A stretch of 36,194 nt of DNA from DASPOF01 sp035626155 (GTDB lineage: Bacteria; Desulfobacterota; Binatia; Binatales; Binataceae). Below the pieces are notes generated by a model. It saw only the letters and a program-made list of their open reading frames with translations, was not told the origin of the DNA and ran no database searches. A program made the translations under genes and the position numbers. The stretch covers positions 1 to 36,194 of the forward strand of contig DASPOF010000104.1 in assembly GCA_035626155.1 (NCBI GenBank), written 5' to 3'. Below, in pieces: positions 9,254-16,774 of the stretch. Within the stretch, counting starts at the first letter, position 1. The number at the start of each line of letters is the position of its first letter.

Positions 9254-10402
9254 CTACAGGCGCATCGGCATGACCACGTAAGTGAATTGCTTGTCGGACT
9301 CGCTCGCGACTACGCCCGGACTTACGTCATCGGTCAGCCCGAGCGTGACATCGGTCCCCTGCGGAATCACCCCAAGCACTTGCTGCAAATAATTGGCGTT
9401 GAACCCGATCGCGAACTCCTCGCCGGTGAACTCCACGTCGAGCGCTTCACTCGCCTCGCCCATCTCGGGACTGGTCGAAGAGACCGTCATCGTGCCCGCC
9501 GAGAGTGCGAATTTAACGCCGTGGTATCGCTCGTTCGAGAAGATCGCCGCGCGTTTGATGGCCGCAAACAGGGTATCGCGTTTGACCGGCACCTGATGGC
9601 GCGACTTTTTCGGAATTACACCCCGATAATCAGGGAACTCGCCCTCGACCAGACGCATCGAAACTTCGGTCGGATCGCGCCTCAAGTAGGCGAGCTGGCC
9701 GTCGATCGTGAGAGTGACCTCGGCATCGCTCTCCGGATCGAGAAGTTTGCGGATTTCCGCGAGCCCTTTGCGAGGAATGATCGCTCCGGCCTCCATCCGA
9801 AAGTCATTGGCCTTGACCTCGCGATCCACCATCGACAGCCGATGCCCATCCGTCGCCACCATCCGTACGACACCAGGTCCTGGCGACTCGACGTACACGC
9901 CGCTTAAGTTGTAACGCGCCTCGTCGGGGCTGACCGCGAAGATGGTCTTGTCGATCATCTCCGCAAGCTTGCGTTGTTCAATTTTAAGATCGGCCTTCGC
10001 GCCTCTCTTGACCGCGCCAGCCTCGGGCTTGGCAACGCTCTGACTCGGCATCGCGGGGAAGCTTCTCGGGTCAAGCCCCATCATCTTGAACTTGGCGCGC
10101 CCGCATTTGAGCTCGACCCACTCGTTGTCGAGCGCTTCGAGCCTGACCTCATCACCCTCCGCCTCGTGGACAATTTCGAACAACTTGCGGGCGTTGAGCG
10201 TCATGCTCTTGTCCTTGGCGGACCGGCACGCAACCTGCGTGCGAATCCCGACCTCCAAGTCGGTCGCGCTCAATTGAAGACCTGCTTCAACCGGTTCCAG
10301 CAGGACATGACCAAGAATCGGAACCGTCGTGCGGCGTTCGACGATGCCCTGCACCAGGGCAAGGGCGTTTTGCAAAGAGGCGCGTTCGATGACAAGTCCC
10401 AT
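9254..10402 (-). CDS. dnaN: DNA polymerase III beta subunit (sliding clamp)
   Basis: The ring-shaped processivity clamp of the replicative polymerase, 382 residues, the normal length. The start MGLVIERASLQNALALVQGIVERRT and the end FTYVVMPMRL fit the family, with the three repeated clamp domains between. Key segments include TVPILGHVLLE, the ATDLEVGI strand and VATDGHRLSMVDRE. It lies downstream of dnaA on the same strand across a 237-base gap that is visibly A/T-richer near 10425-10480, where its own promoter could lie, and lacks an obvious Shine-Dalgarno. recF and gyrB, the usual next genes, do not follow; instead the convergent GT39 gene ends 144 bases away, in a gap where I see no terminator. 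Confidence 0.97.
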   Translation of the reverse strand: MGLVIERASLQNALALVQGIVERRTTVPILGHVLLEPVEAGLQLSATDLEVGIRTQVACRSAKDKSMTLNARKLFEIVHEAEGDEVRLEALDNEWVELKCGRAKFKMMGLDPRSFPAMPSQSVAKPEAGAVKRGAKADLKIEQRKLAEMIDKTIFAVSPDEARYNLSGVYVESPGPGVVRMVATDGHRLSMVDREVKANDFRMEAGAIIPRKGLAEIRKLLDPESDAEVTLTIDGQLAYLRRDPTEVSMRLVEGEFPDYRGVIPKKSRHQVPVKRDTLFAAIKRAAIFSNERYHGVKFALSAGTMTVSSTSPEMGEASEALDVEFTGEEFAIGFNANYLQQVLGVIPQGTDVTLGLTDDVSPGVVASESDKQFTYVVMPMRL

Positions 10403-10639
10403 GAGTCGAATGACCGGTTCTGGATCCTAGTATCTTAGATTCTCTAAAGAAAACCTTAGCAGTAACAGTAGAGGATGTTGATCTGTTGAGAAATGTTCCA
10501 AGCCCGCATCATCTCTGGCCGAATCATCGCGGATAACTTGTTGGCGCCTCGACCTCTAGATCCATCATCCGCGCCACGCTGGCACCAGCATGTTGAAAAG
10601 TGCCTCGCTGTCCCCCGCATCTCAACAGGTCTATGAACC

Positions 10640-12019
10640 TCATGCCGCGTGCGCGCGTATCGCTTTCAACTCGCGTTCGATCTTTTCCAGCGAGAGGCGG
10701 AACGCGGAATCGCTGGTGACCCTCCTCTGGATCAGGTTGTAGGCGTGGATGACAGTCGAATGATCGCGGCTGAAATGCTCTCCGATGGTGGGAAAGGAGC
10801 TGTCGGTCAGCTTGCGGCACAGGTACATCGCGACCTGCCGGCAGAACGCGATGTGCTGAGTGCGCTTCTTCGACTTAAGGTCGGCGAGGCGGATGTGAAA
10901 AAAGTCTGCCACTGTCCTCTGGATCATTTCGACGTCCGGCTTCGCATCATGGTTGCGGATCAGAAAATGAAGCGCCTGGCGCGCGAATTCAAGCGTAATC
11001 GCGGAATTTTCCGGGGTCTTGTTCAGCGATGCCAGCGCGACGAGCCGCGTCAGGCACCCCTCCAGCTCGCGCACGTTGGACTCCACGCTCTGGGCGATAT
11101 AGAGCGCGACCTCGGACGAAAGCTGCAATTTCTCCAGCACCGCCTTCTTCTGCACGATTGCGACCCGAGTTTCCAGGTCGGGCGGCTGGATGTCCGCGAT
11201 CAAACCCGATTCGAATCGGTTGCGCAGCCGCTCCTCCAGTCCCGGAATCTCATGCGGCAACTGATCGGAGGTGAGCACGATCTGGTGGCGTTCGGCGTGC
11301 AGAGAGTTGAACGTGTGAAAAAACTCCTCCTGGGTCCGCTCGCGACCGGCAAGGAACTGAACGTCGTCCAGGATCAGGGCGTCCACGCGCCGGAATTTTT
11401 CCCGGAATTCGTCCATCTTGTCGCGACGGATCGAATTGATGAGTTCGTTCATGAAGACTTCGGCCGGCATGAAGAGCACCTTGCGCCCGCGATCGCCAGC
11501 GCAAATATGGTGGCCGATCGCGGTGACCAGGTGCGTCTTGCCCAGCCCGACACCCCCATAGATGAAGAGCGGGTTGAACTTCTCGCCAGGCTGATTCGCA
11601 ACTGCCTGCGCCGCTGCATGGGCGAACTGGTTGCCCGAGCCCACTACGAACTCCGCGAACGTGTAGCGCGGGTTGAGCTTGGGGTGCCGATCGTGACGCG
11701 CCGCTTCACTTGGCGCCGGCACATGGTTGGAGCGCTGCGCGCGGCCGTTGGCCGCGGGCGTCGGCAGCGCCGTGGTCCCGTTTTCGCCGAGGGTCAATCG
11801 GACGTCGATGCCTTCGCCTGCTTCGGCTGCCAGCGTTTGACGAAGCCTGGCGAGGTATCGCTCATTGACCCAATCGCGAAAAAACCGATTCGGCGCCTCG
11901 ATGGTGATGGTTTTGCCTTGAAGGGCAGTGCAATTCAGGGGTGCAATCCAGGTTTCATAAGCAACTTGGCCGAGTTCTTCCCGAAGACGGTCAGCCGTCC
12001 TTTCCCACAAGCCGTTCAT
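10640..12019 (-). CDS. dnaA: chromosomal replication initiator DnaA
   Basis: The AAA+ initiator that binds DnaA boxes, melts oriC and loads the helicase; 459 residues. Domain I (about 1-80) has WIAPL. Domain II is a short variable linker rich in Ala/Pro. Domain III begins at NPRYTFAEFVVGSGN with Walker A GGVGLGKTH (155-163), Walker B LILDDVQF (215-222) and the arginine-finger LEERLRNRFESGL box (261-273). Domain IV carries the DNA-binding signature RDHSTVIHAYNLIQ (418-431). The ATG is preceded by a good GGAGGGGG Shine-Dalgarno. Upstream lies a perfect inverted pair of DnaA boxes about 90 bases from the start, consistent with autoregulation. Confidence 0.98.
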   Translation of the reverse strand: MNGLWERTADRLREELGQVAYETWIAPLNCTALQGKTITIEAPNRFFRDWVNERYLARLRQTLAAEAGEGIDVRLTLGENGTTALPTPAANGRAQRSNHVPAPSEAARHDRHPKLNPRYTFAEFVVGSGNQFAHAAAQAVANQPGEKFNPLFIYGGVGLGKTHLVTAIGHHICAGDRGRKVLFMPAEVFMNELINSIRRDKMDEFREKFRRVDALILDDVQFLAGRERTQEEFFHTFNSLHAERHQIVLTSDQLPHEIPGLEERLRNRFESGLIADIQPPDLETRVAIVQKKAVLEKLQLSSEVALYIAQSVESNVRELEGCLTRLVALASLNKTPENSAITLEFARQALHFLIRNHDAKPDVEMIQRTVADFFHIRLADLKSKKRTQHIAFCRQVAMYLCRKLTDSSFPTIGEHFSRDHSTVIHAYNLIQRRVTSDSAFRLSLEKIERELKAIRAHAA

Positions 12020-12105
12020 TTGGTCCCCCTCCGAAGAATCCGGGCATCCAACGAGGCCCGGAGCCGACTCACGGGTCTCAATTCATGTTCGAATTACGCA
12101 CAAGT

Positions 12106-12125
12106 TTATCCACAGGTGTGGATAA
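12106..12125. promoter_or_regulatory. perfect inverted pair of DnaA boxes
   Basis: TTATCCACA at 12106-12114 and its inverse TGTGGATAA at 12117-12125, separated by GG, both match the strict consensus TTATNCACA. They lie 87-106 bases upstream of the dnaA start codon. A partial box (TTACGCACA, 12094-12102) sits just beside them toward dnaA. Such a site could serve origin melting, dnaA autorepression or both. Confidence 0.85.
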
Positions 12126-12453
12126 GCCCATTTTCCATCGTTACCGGTTGCGAATCTGAATTTGGAACTGCCGGGCTATCAACTTTTCCGGCCGGCCCCC
12201 GTACCAGCCTGCGGGCGAACTCCCGCCGATCCGCGGCGGTGAACCTCGCGCGCCTTCCAGTCACTTCGGTCTCGCGACGAGCGAAAAATTTCCGCCGAGT
12301 TCGATTCATCTGTGGACGAAAGTTCAGGGTCAAGCAACGTGATAAACTCTTTGCGCGTGAGTGACAAGCGCGAGTTTGAACTTTCGCGGAACTGTGCGGA
12401 ACGAAAGGAAATTCTTGCGTGCGAGTGCGCGGCGCTCGGCGCGCGGTTTTTTT

Positions 12454-12511
12454 CACGCTCGATCGCGATCCGGTATGCTGGCTCTGGAAGCCATCACGCT
12501 CGATCGCGATC
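12454..12511. repeat. 17-bp direct repeat CACGCTCGATCGCGATC, two copies
   Basis: Identical copies at 12454-12470 and 12495-12511, with starts 41 bases apart, close to four helical turns. Each contains the small palindrome GATCGCGATC. They lie 90-145 bases upstream of hemL. The first copy sits between TTTCAC and TATGCT, a weak promoter-like pair with 17-base spacing, so an operator is possible; a repeated origin element is the alternative. Confidence 0.75.
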
Positions 12512-12516
12512 GAGCG
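12497..12516. repeat. 20-bp perfect palindrome
   Basis: CGCTCGATCG followed by CGATCGAGCG forms a perfect 20-bp palindrome that overlaps the second copy of the 17-bp repeat. A protein dimer site or cruciform element is conceivable; no known regulator motif was recognised. Confidence 0.7.
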
Positions 12517-12599
12517 CGTGTGCGTGCAGTGCGACCGCTTTGATTTGCGTTTGACTGCCGCCGCACGCGATGTTAGCGAGCAGAGCACAGGATTGCGCG

Positions 12600-13916
12600 A
12601 TGTTTTCGAAAAAAAAATCAGATGAACTTTTCAATCGCGCCAGAATTAAAATTCCGGGCGCGGTAAATTCTCCGGTTCGTGCCTGGAATGCGGTCGGCGG
12701 AGCGCCGCTCTTCATCGCGCGCGGTGAAGGCGCCTTCATCACCGATGCCGACGGCAACCGTTTCATCGATTACGTCGGCTCCTACGGACCGGCTATCCTC
12801 GGCCACGCTCATCCTCATGTCGCCGACGCTCTGGCGGCTCAGGCCGCCCGCGGTCTGGGCTTCGGCGCACCTACCGAACTCGAAGTCGAACTCGCCGAGG
12901 CGATCGCCGGGGCAATCCGCAGCGCCGAGAAGGTCAGGCTTGTAAGCTCGGGCACCGAGGCGGGCATGACGGCAATCCGGATTGCCCGGGCGGCGACCGG
13001 GCGGCCGAGAATAATCAAGTTCGATGGATGCTACCACGGCCATAGCGATTCGCTCCTGGTGCGGTCAGGGTCGGGAGGCATGACGCTCGGCATTCCTGAT
13101 AGTGCGGGCGTTCCGGGCGAACTTGCCGCCCTCACGATGGTTGCGGCCTACAACTCGCTCGCAAGCGTCGAGAAGTATTTTAAGGAAAATCCCGGGACGA
13201 TAGCCGCGGTTATCGTGGAACCGGTGGCGGCCAACATGGGAGTAGTCCTGCCCGAGCCGGGATTTCTCAAGGAACTTGCGGACTTGGCGCATCGCAACGG
13301 CGCGCTTTTGATCTGCGACGAAGTTATAACCGGATTTCGCCTCTGCTTCGGCTCAGTCAGCGAAAAACTCGGGGTCGCACCGGACCTCATCATGCTCGGC
13401 AAAATAATCGGCGGCGGTATGCCGATCGGAGCGGTCGCCGGACCCGCGAAAATCATGGATCTTCTGGCGCCCGTCGGTCCGGTCTATCAGGCGGGCACAC
13501 TGTCGGGAAACCCGCTCTCAGTCCGGGCCGGACTCGAAACCATCCGCCTTCTCGATCATCCCGGCGTCTACGAGCGGCTCGATGCCGCCGGCGCTCGGCT
13601 CGAGGCCGGACTCCGCGATGCGCTCGCCCGCAGCGGCGAGCCGGGGTGCGTCAATCGTGCCGGCTCCCTGCTGACGATGTTCCTCGGGCCGACGACCGTT
13701 CGGAATGCAGAAGAAGCCAAGAGGTCCGATGCGAAGAAATGGGCCAGGTTTTTCCACGCGATGCTCGAGCGCGGCGTGAATATTGCCCCATCGCAATTCG
13801 AGGCAATGTTCATCTCGCTCGCCCATACCGACGCAGACCTGGACCGAACGATCGAGGCGGCGCGCCAGGCGCTCGACGGTCTGCGGCAGGCGCCGACCAG
13901 CGAACCGGCGCGGTAA
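12600..13916 (+). CDS. hemL: glutamate-1-semialdehyde 2,1-aminomutase
   Basis: PLP enzyme of the C5 route to tetrapyrroles; it converts glutamate-1-semialdehyde to 5-aminolevulinate in the cytoplasm. 438 residues from ATG 12600, which has AGGA at 12589-12592; the ten upstream in-frame residues from 12570 do not fit the family. Landmarks are SPVRAW, SSGTEAGMTAIR (117-128), FDGCYHGHSD (141-150), CDEVITGFR (239-247) and the PLP-binding Lys268 in LIMLGKIIGGGMPIGA. Its presence implies the glutamyl-tRNA route, not ALA synthase. It is followed four bases later by the atp I-type genes, so its transcript may run into the ATP synthase cluster. Confidence 0.97.
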   Translation: MFSKKKSDELFNRARIKIPGAVNSPVRAWNAVGGAPLFIARGEGAFITDADGNRFIDYVGSYGPAILGHAHPHVADALAAQAARGLGFGAPTELEVELAEAIAGAIRSAEKVRLVSSGTEAGMTAIRIARAATGRPRIIKFDGCYHGHSDSLLVRSGSGGMTLGIPDSAGVPGELAALTMVAAYNSLASVEKYFKENPGTIAAVIVEPVAANMGVVLPEPGFLKELADLAHRNGALLICDEVITGFRLCFGSVSEKLGVAPDLIMLGKIIGGGMPIGAVAGPAKIMDLLAPVGPVYQAGTLSGNPLSVRAGLETIRLLDHPGVYERLDAAGARLEAGLRDALARSGEPGCVNRAGSLLTMFLGPTTVRNAEEAKRSDAKKWARFFHAMLERGVNIAPSQFEAMFISLAHTDADLDRTIEAARQALDGLRQAPTSEPAR

Positions 13917-13920
13917 ACCT

Positions 13921-14130
13921 GTGACGCCTACCACCGCAAAATACCTCCGCCAGATGGGTTCCGCCATGGAAATCCCGATGGCGCCGATCGCCGGCGGCTG
14001 GCTCGGTTATTACCTCGACGCGTATTTCAAGACGCAGCCCTTCTTCATGGCGGTGCTGGGACTGCTTGGCGTATTGTACGGCGTCGCGACGATCATCAGG
14101 CTGGCGCGAGAAATGTCGCCGCGGTCATAG
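13921..14130 (+). CDS. AtpZ/AtpI-family small membrane protein
   Basis: A 69-residue protein with two membrane helices (about 18-34 and 41-60) joined by a short loop, with the GGWLGYYLDAYF and GLLGVLYG motifs seen in AtpZ/AtpI-family proteins found at the head of F-type ATP synthase operons. These assist c-ring assembly or move Mg2+/Ca2+. A GTG start at 13921, four bases after hemL, gives VTPTTAKYLRQMGSAMEIP; an ATG at 13954 is the alternative. It precedes a longer atpI-like gene by four bases, so there are two I-type proteins in a row. Confidence 0.8.
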   Translation: MTPTTAKYLRQMGSAMEIPMAPIAGGWLGYYLDAYFKTQPFFMAVLGLLGVLYGVATIIRLAREMSPRS

Positions 14131-14134
14131 GCAG

Positions 14135-14521
14135 GTGAGCAACTCCCGATTTCCGTCGATTGCGGCGATCCAGCTCACGAACGCTGTTATTCTTGCGATC
14201 GCGGTCGGGATCTTGGGGCGCTTCGTGTCGCCATCCGCAGCTCTCGGGTGCCTCCTCGGCGGCTCGGTCGTAGTCGCGAACTTTTTCATCCTCGCCGCGC
14301 TCGGACGCATGATCGTTGCCGCTGCTTCTGCCAATGCCAGTGGCCTGGCGAAGCTGAGCGTGGCTGCGATACCGCTGAAGCTGGTATTGGTCGCCGGGCT
14401 TGTGTACCTTTTGTTCGCGCGGACGGGCATAAATGGGCTGGGCTTCGGAGTCGGCGTCTTCACGCAGACGATCGCGATTTTTGTTGAAACGGGGCGAAGT
14501 GCGATTCGCGCCACGAACTAG
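14135..14521 (+). CDS. atpI: ATP synthase subunit I
   Basis: 128 residues with four hydrophobic helices, matching the ATP synthase I-chain family, a non-structural factor that helps form the c-ring. The GTG at 14135 is the first in-frame start after the AtpZ-like stop and lies on the GCAGGTGAG junction. The N-terminus FPSIAAIQLTNAVILAIAVGILG and the ALGCLLGGSVVVANFFILAALGRM segment are typical. Upstream codons in this frame overlap the previous gene and are not family-like. It is followed by atpB 23 bases on. Confidence 0.82.
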   Translation: MSNSRFPSIAAIQLTNAVILAIAVGILGRFVSPSAALGCLLGGSVVVANFFILAALGRMIVAAASANASGLAKLSVAAIPLKLVLVAGLVYLLFARTGINGLGFGVGVFTQTIAIFVETGRSAIRATN

Positions 14522-14544
14522 GCGCGAGCAGACGGAGTGATTCC

Positions 14545-15240
14545 TTGCAGAAACCGGTTGTCTTTCTTGAGTTAATTTTCGGGCCAAAGATTCCGGTGGT
14601 CCTGACCGGTACCTGGTTCGTGATGGCGATCCTTATCGTGGTCGGTTTGCTCGCGAGGGCATCGCTCGCCCGGGCGAAAGACCCGGTCATCCCGGATGAA
14701 GGACTCACCCTGCGCTCGGTGTCCGAGTTGCTCGTCGAATGGCTCGACGGCTTCGTCCACGACGTGACCGAGTTGCACGAATATCGCGCGTTGGTGCCCT
14801 TCTTCGGGAGCCTGTTCACGTTCATCATTTGCGCTAACTTCATGGGCCTTATTCCCGGGATGGAACCGCCGACCGCCGATTCGGACCTGACCTTCGCGCT
14901 CGGCACGACCTGCTTCGCGTACTTCATCATTCAGGGGTTTCGGCAGAAAGGCGCGGCCGGGTATCTGCGAAGCTTCCTGGGGCCCTATCTTCCGATCGCG
15001 ATCCTGATGTTGCCGATCGAGGTCGCGGATAACGTGTTCCGCCCGTTCTCGCTCGGCCTGCGTCTTTACGCCAACATGTTTGCGGATCACAGCGTGCTGG
15101 GAATTTTCACGAACCTGACCTACCTGGTAGTGCCGGTGGTCTTTTACATATTCGGATCGATAGTCTGCACAATTCAGGCGCTTATCTTCATGGTTCTCTC
15201 GATGGCGTACGTGCGGCTCGCCACGGCTGAGGAGCATTGA
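14545..15240 (+). CDS. atpB: F0F1 ATP synthase subunit a
   Basis: The stator channel subunit of the F0 sector, in the inner membrane; 231 residues with five to six helices. The essential arginine is Arg173 in SLGLRLYANM, matching Arg210 of the E. coli protein. TTG 14545 is the start: GGAG at 14534-14537 lies seven bases ahead and no ATG fits as well. CANFMGLIPG (96-105) is the conserved helix entry. It is separated from atpE by 124 bases. The remaining F0 b and F1 genes are not in this window. Confidence 0.95.
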   Translation: MQKPVVFLELIFGPKIPVVLTGTWFVMAILIVVGLLARASLARAKDPVIPDEGLTLRSVSELLVEWLDGFVHDVTELHEYRALVPFFGSLFTFIICANFMGLIPGMEPPTADSDLTFALGTTCFAYFIIQGFRQKGAAGYLRSFLGPYLPIAILMLPIEVADNVFRPFSLGLRLYANMFADHSVLGIFTNLTYLVVPVVFYIFGSIVCTIQALIFMVLSMAYVRLATAEEH

Positions 15241-15349
15241 GCAGGCGCGAGGCAAAAAAGTTCTTTAGCGGCGAAGGACGGCGTCCGGGAATCGGGGTGG
15301 AAGAGGATAGAAGAGGTGGCTTGGATCGTCGCCGGGAACGCAAGGAAAG

Positions 15350-15356
15350 AAGGAGG
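15350..15356 (+). promoter_or_regulatory. strong ribosome binding site of atpE
   Basis: AAGGAGG, an almost full anti-Shine-Dalgarno match, eight bases before the atpE ATG, much stronger than the sites of neighbouring genes. This fits the high copy number of subunit c relative to subunit a. Confidence 0.8.
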
Positions 15357-15364
15357 ATCGTAAG

Positions 15365-15706
15365 ATGGTTCGCAGGATTGGAATGATCGCGACGATGGTC
15401 GCGGCAGCGGTGCTTACCTCGCCAGTGCTGGCGATGGCCCAGGAGGCGGCGGGCGGCGCAGCGGCCGGTGGAGGGGCGCTTCGCGCCGGGCTAATCGCAC
15501 TGGCGGCCAACATCGGCGTCGGCATCGCAGCCATTGGCAGCGCGCTCGGCCAGGGGCGGATGGCCGCATCCGCGATGGAGTCGATCGGACGCAACCCAAA
15601 CAGCGCCGACCGGATTTTCATCCCGATGCTCATCGGCCTCGCGTTCATCGAAGCGCTCACTCTGTATGCGCTTGTGGTTGCAATCCTTCTGCAGGCGAAA
15701 ATCTAA
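15365..15706 (+). CDS. atpE: F0F1 ATP synthase subunit c
   Basis: The c-ring proteolipid, 113 residues: about 25 leading residues resemble a signal peptide (ending in VLAMAQ), then two helices. Helix 1 has GIAAIGSALGQGRMAASA, the loop has GRNP (75-78), and helix 2 carries the ion-binding Glu96 in FIEALTLYALVVAI. The residues after Glu96 are Ala-Leu-Thr, as in chloroplast-type proton rings, not the Ser-Thr of sodium rings, so I infer proton coupling. The N-terminal extension is longer than in compact c subunits and may be cleaved. An intrinsic terminator follows, so atpE ends the transcript. Confidence 0.95.
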   Translation: MVRRIGMIATMVAAAVLTSPVLAMAQEAAGGAAAGGGALRAGLIALAANIGVGIAAIGSALGQGRMAASAMESIGRNPNSADRIFIPMLIGLAFIEALTLYALVVAILLQAKI

Positions 15707-15757
15707 CCGCGACGCGGTGGGCCGCCCGGCCGCGTGAAGCGGAAGGCCGGTTCGAAG

Positions 15758-15788
15758 ACGGGGCTCAATCGGGCCCCGTTTTTTTTTT
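15758..15788 (+). terminator. intrinsic terminator after atpE
   Basis: ACGGGGC pairs with GCCCCGT across an eight-base loop and is followed by an unbroken run of ten T. It closes the hemL-atp transcript; the next gene, on the other strand, ends 40 bases away. Confidence 0.92.
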
Positions 15789-15828
15789 GGCTTTACTTGC
15801 GATGGCGGGCGAGCGAGGCGCGGGCGGC

Positions 15829-16587
15829 TCAGTCTCTTCGCTTCGTGCCCTCGAGGACATCGAATGCGGCGCGCCGCCGATCGCGACGGAGCAGCACATA
15901 CATCGCGCCGCCGCCGCCGTCGGTTGGACGCGCCGTCGCGAATGCCAATACATGTCCTCCGATCTGACCGTGCGAGAGCCAGCGCGCGGCCGCCCGCTTC
16001 AGAACCGGCTCCCCGCCCGGCGAACGGAGCCCCCGTCCATGCACGACCAGAATCGTTCGGTACCCTTTGCGGACGGATTCGATGATGAACTGCGTCAGCG
16101 CCGCGTGCGCATCGCCCTGCACCATCCCGTGCAGATCTATGTGCGATTGCACAGACAATTCGCCGCGCCGCAGCCGCGCGAGCAGGCGCGGGTCCAGTCC
16201 CACGCGCATCCCTTCGACGTATTCCTCGGTCTCGGTGATGTCGAACGGGCCTTGACCCGAGACCAGGTCGGAGAGTTGTGCAAGCACCTCGTCGTCCTCG
16301 CTCACGACCTGACGATTCAGCACCGGCTCGACCGGAAGCCGCAAACGGCCCTCGTCTTTGAGCGGCCGGACGCCAGCAAGTGCGTCACGCAGGAGTGCCG
16401 CTTCATCCTCGGCCGCGACGGGTTCGGGTGAGGGTGCCTCGGGCGGGGCATGCTTTTTGGACGGGGATGATGGCAAGTCCGCCCGCTCCGCCAGCATCTT
16501 CTTGAGGTTTTTGAAGGGTGATCCGAAGACGGGCTTGGGCGCCGCGCGTCTCAGATTCTGCGCGGGCGGTTTCTTTCTTTTCTTCAT
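15829..16587 (-). CDS. Smr-domain protein (SmrB/YfcN-like)
   Basis: 252 residues from ATG 16587 (five more from 16602): a Lys-rich, low-complexity N-terminus, then a C-terminal Smr domain with HIDLHGM, VVHGRGLRS and GGGGAMYVLLRR, the order found in stand-alone Smr nucleases. E. coli SmrB cuts mRNA at collided ribosomes, which suggests a role in ribosome rescue; alternatives are general DNA or RNA nicking. The DLHG motif looks intact. The preceding VEGMRVGLDPRLLARLRRGELSVQ segment is also typical of the YfcN branch. It is transcribed toward the atpE terminator. Confidence 0.88.
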   Translation of the reverse strand: MKKRKKPPAQNLRRAAPKPVFGSPFKNLKKMLAERADLPSSPSKKHAPPEAPSPEPVAAEDEAALLRDALAGVRPLKDEGRLRLPVEPVLNRQVVSEDDEVLAQLSDLVSGQGPFDITETEEYVEGMRVGLDPRLLARLRRGELSVQSHIDLHGMVQGDAHAALTQFIIESVRKGYRTILVVHGRGLRSPGGEPVLKRAAARWLSHGQIGGHVLAFATARPTDGGGGAMYVLLRRDRRRAAFDVLEGTKRRD

Positions 16588-16774
16588 CGGGAGACACTGC
16601 ACGAGTCGCGACCGGATTGGTCAACGCATCGCGATTCGCAGGCGGAGGCATCCGGAATAATATCACGCCGGTTCGGGAACATCGCGCGAAAATAGTGTTC
16701 TTTCGCTGAAGTTCGGTTAAACTGGCTGCGTCTAAAGGCCATCTGTCACAACCATCCGGCTCGCGAGGAAGCCC

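Larger units (their letters stand above)
12020..12599. other. candidate oriC / dnaA-hemL divergent intergenic region
   Basis: A 580-bp stretch without a convincing gene between leftward dnaA and rightward hemL. It holds a perfect inverted DnaA-box pair (12106-12125), a one-mismatch box TTACGCACA at 12094-12102, a weaker two-mismatch site TGTGGACGA at 12311-12319, and a 17-bp direct repeat with an extended palindrome near hemL. Gene orientation switches here so that both flanking gene sets are transcribed away from it. A clear A/T-rich unwinding element is not obvious; the most A/T-rich part I see is around 12280-12360. An origin is plausible, but a bipartite arrangement with the dnaA-dnaN gap or an origin elsewhere cannot be excluded. 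Confidence 0.5.

Noticed and set aside
9110..9907. 265-codon plus-strand frame after the GT39 gene
   Set aside because: Mostly antisense to dnaN; the non-overlapping 144 bases alone carry no recognisable gene or terminator.
10649..12364. 571-codon open frame on the plus strand across dnaA
   Set aside because: It is the antisense of dnaA, which has complete family motifs; the shadow protein has no domain and arises from high GC at third positions.
12106..12588. 160-codon minus-strand frame in the dnaA-hemL gap
   Set aside because: Arg/Ser-rich with no motif or ribosome site, and it covers the DnaA boxes and repeats.
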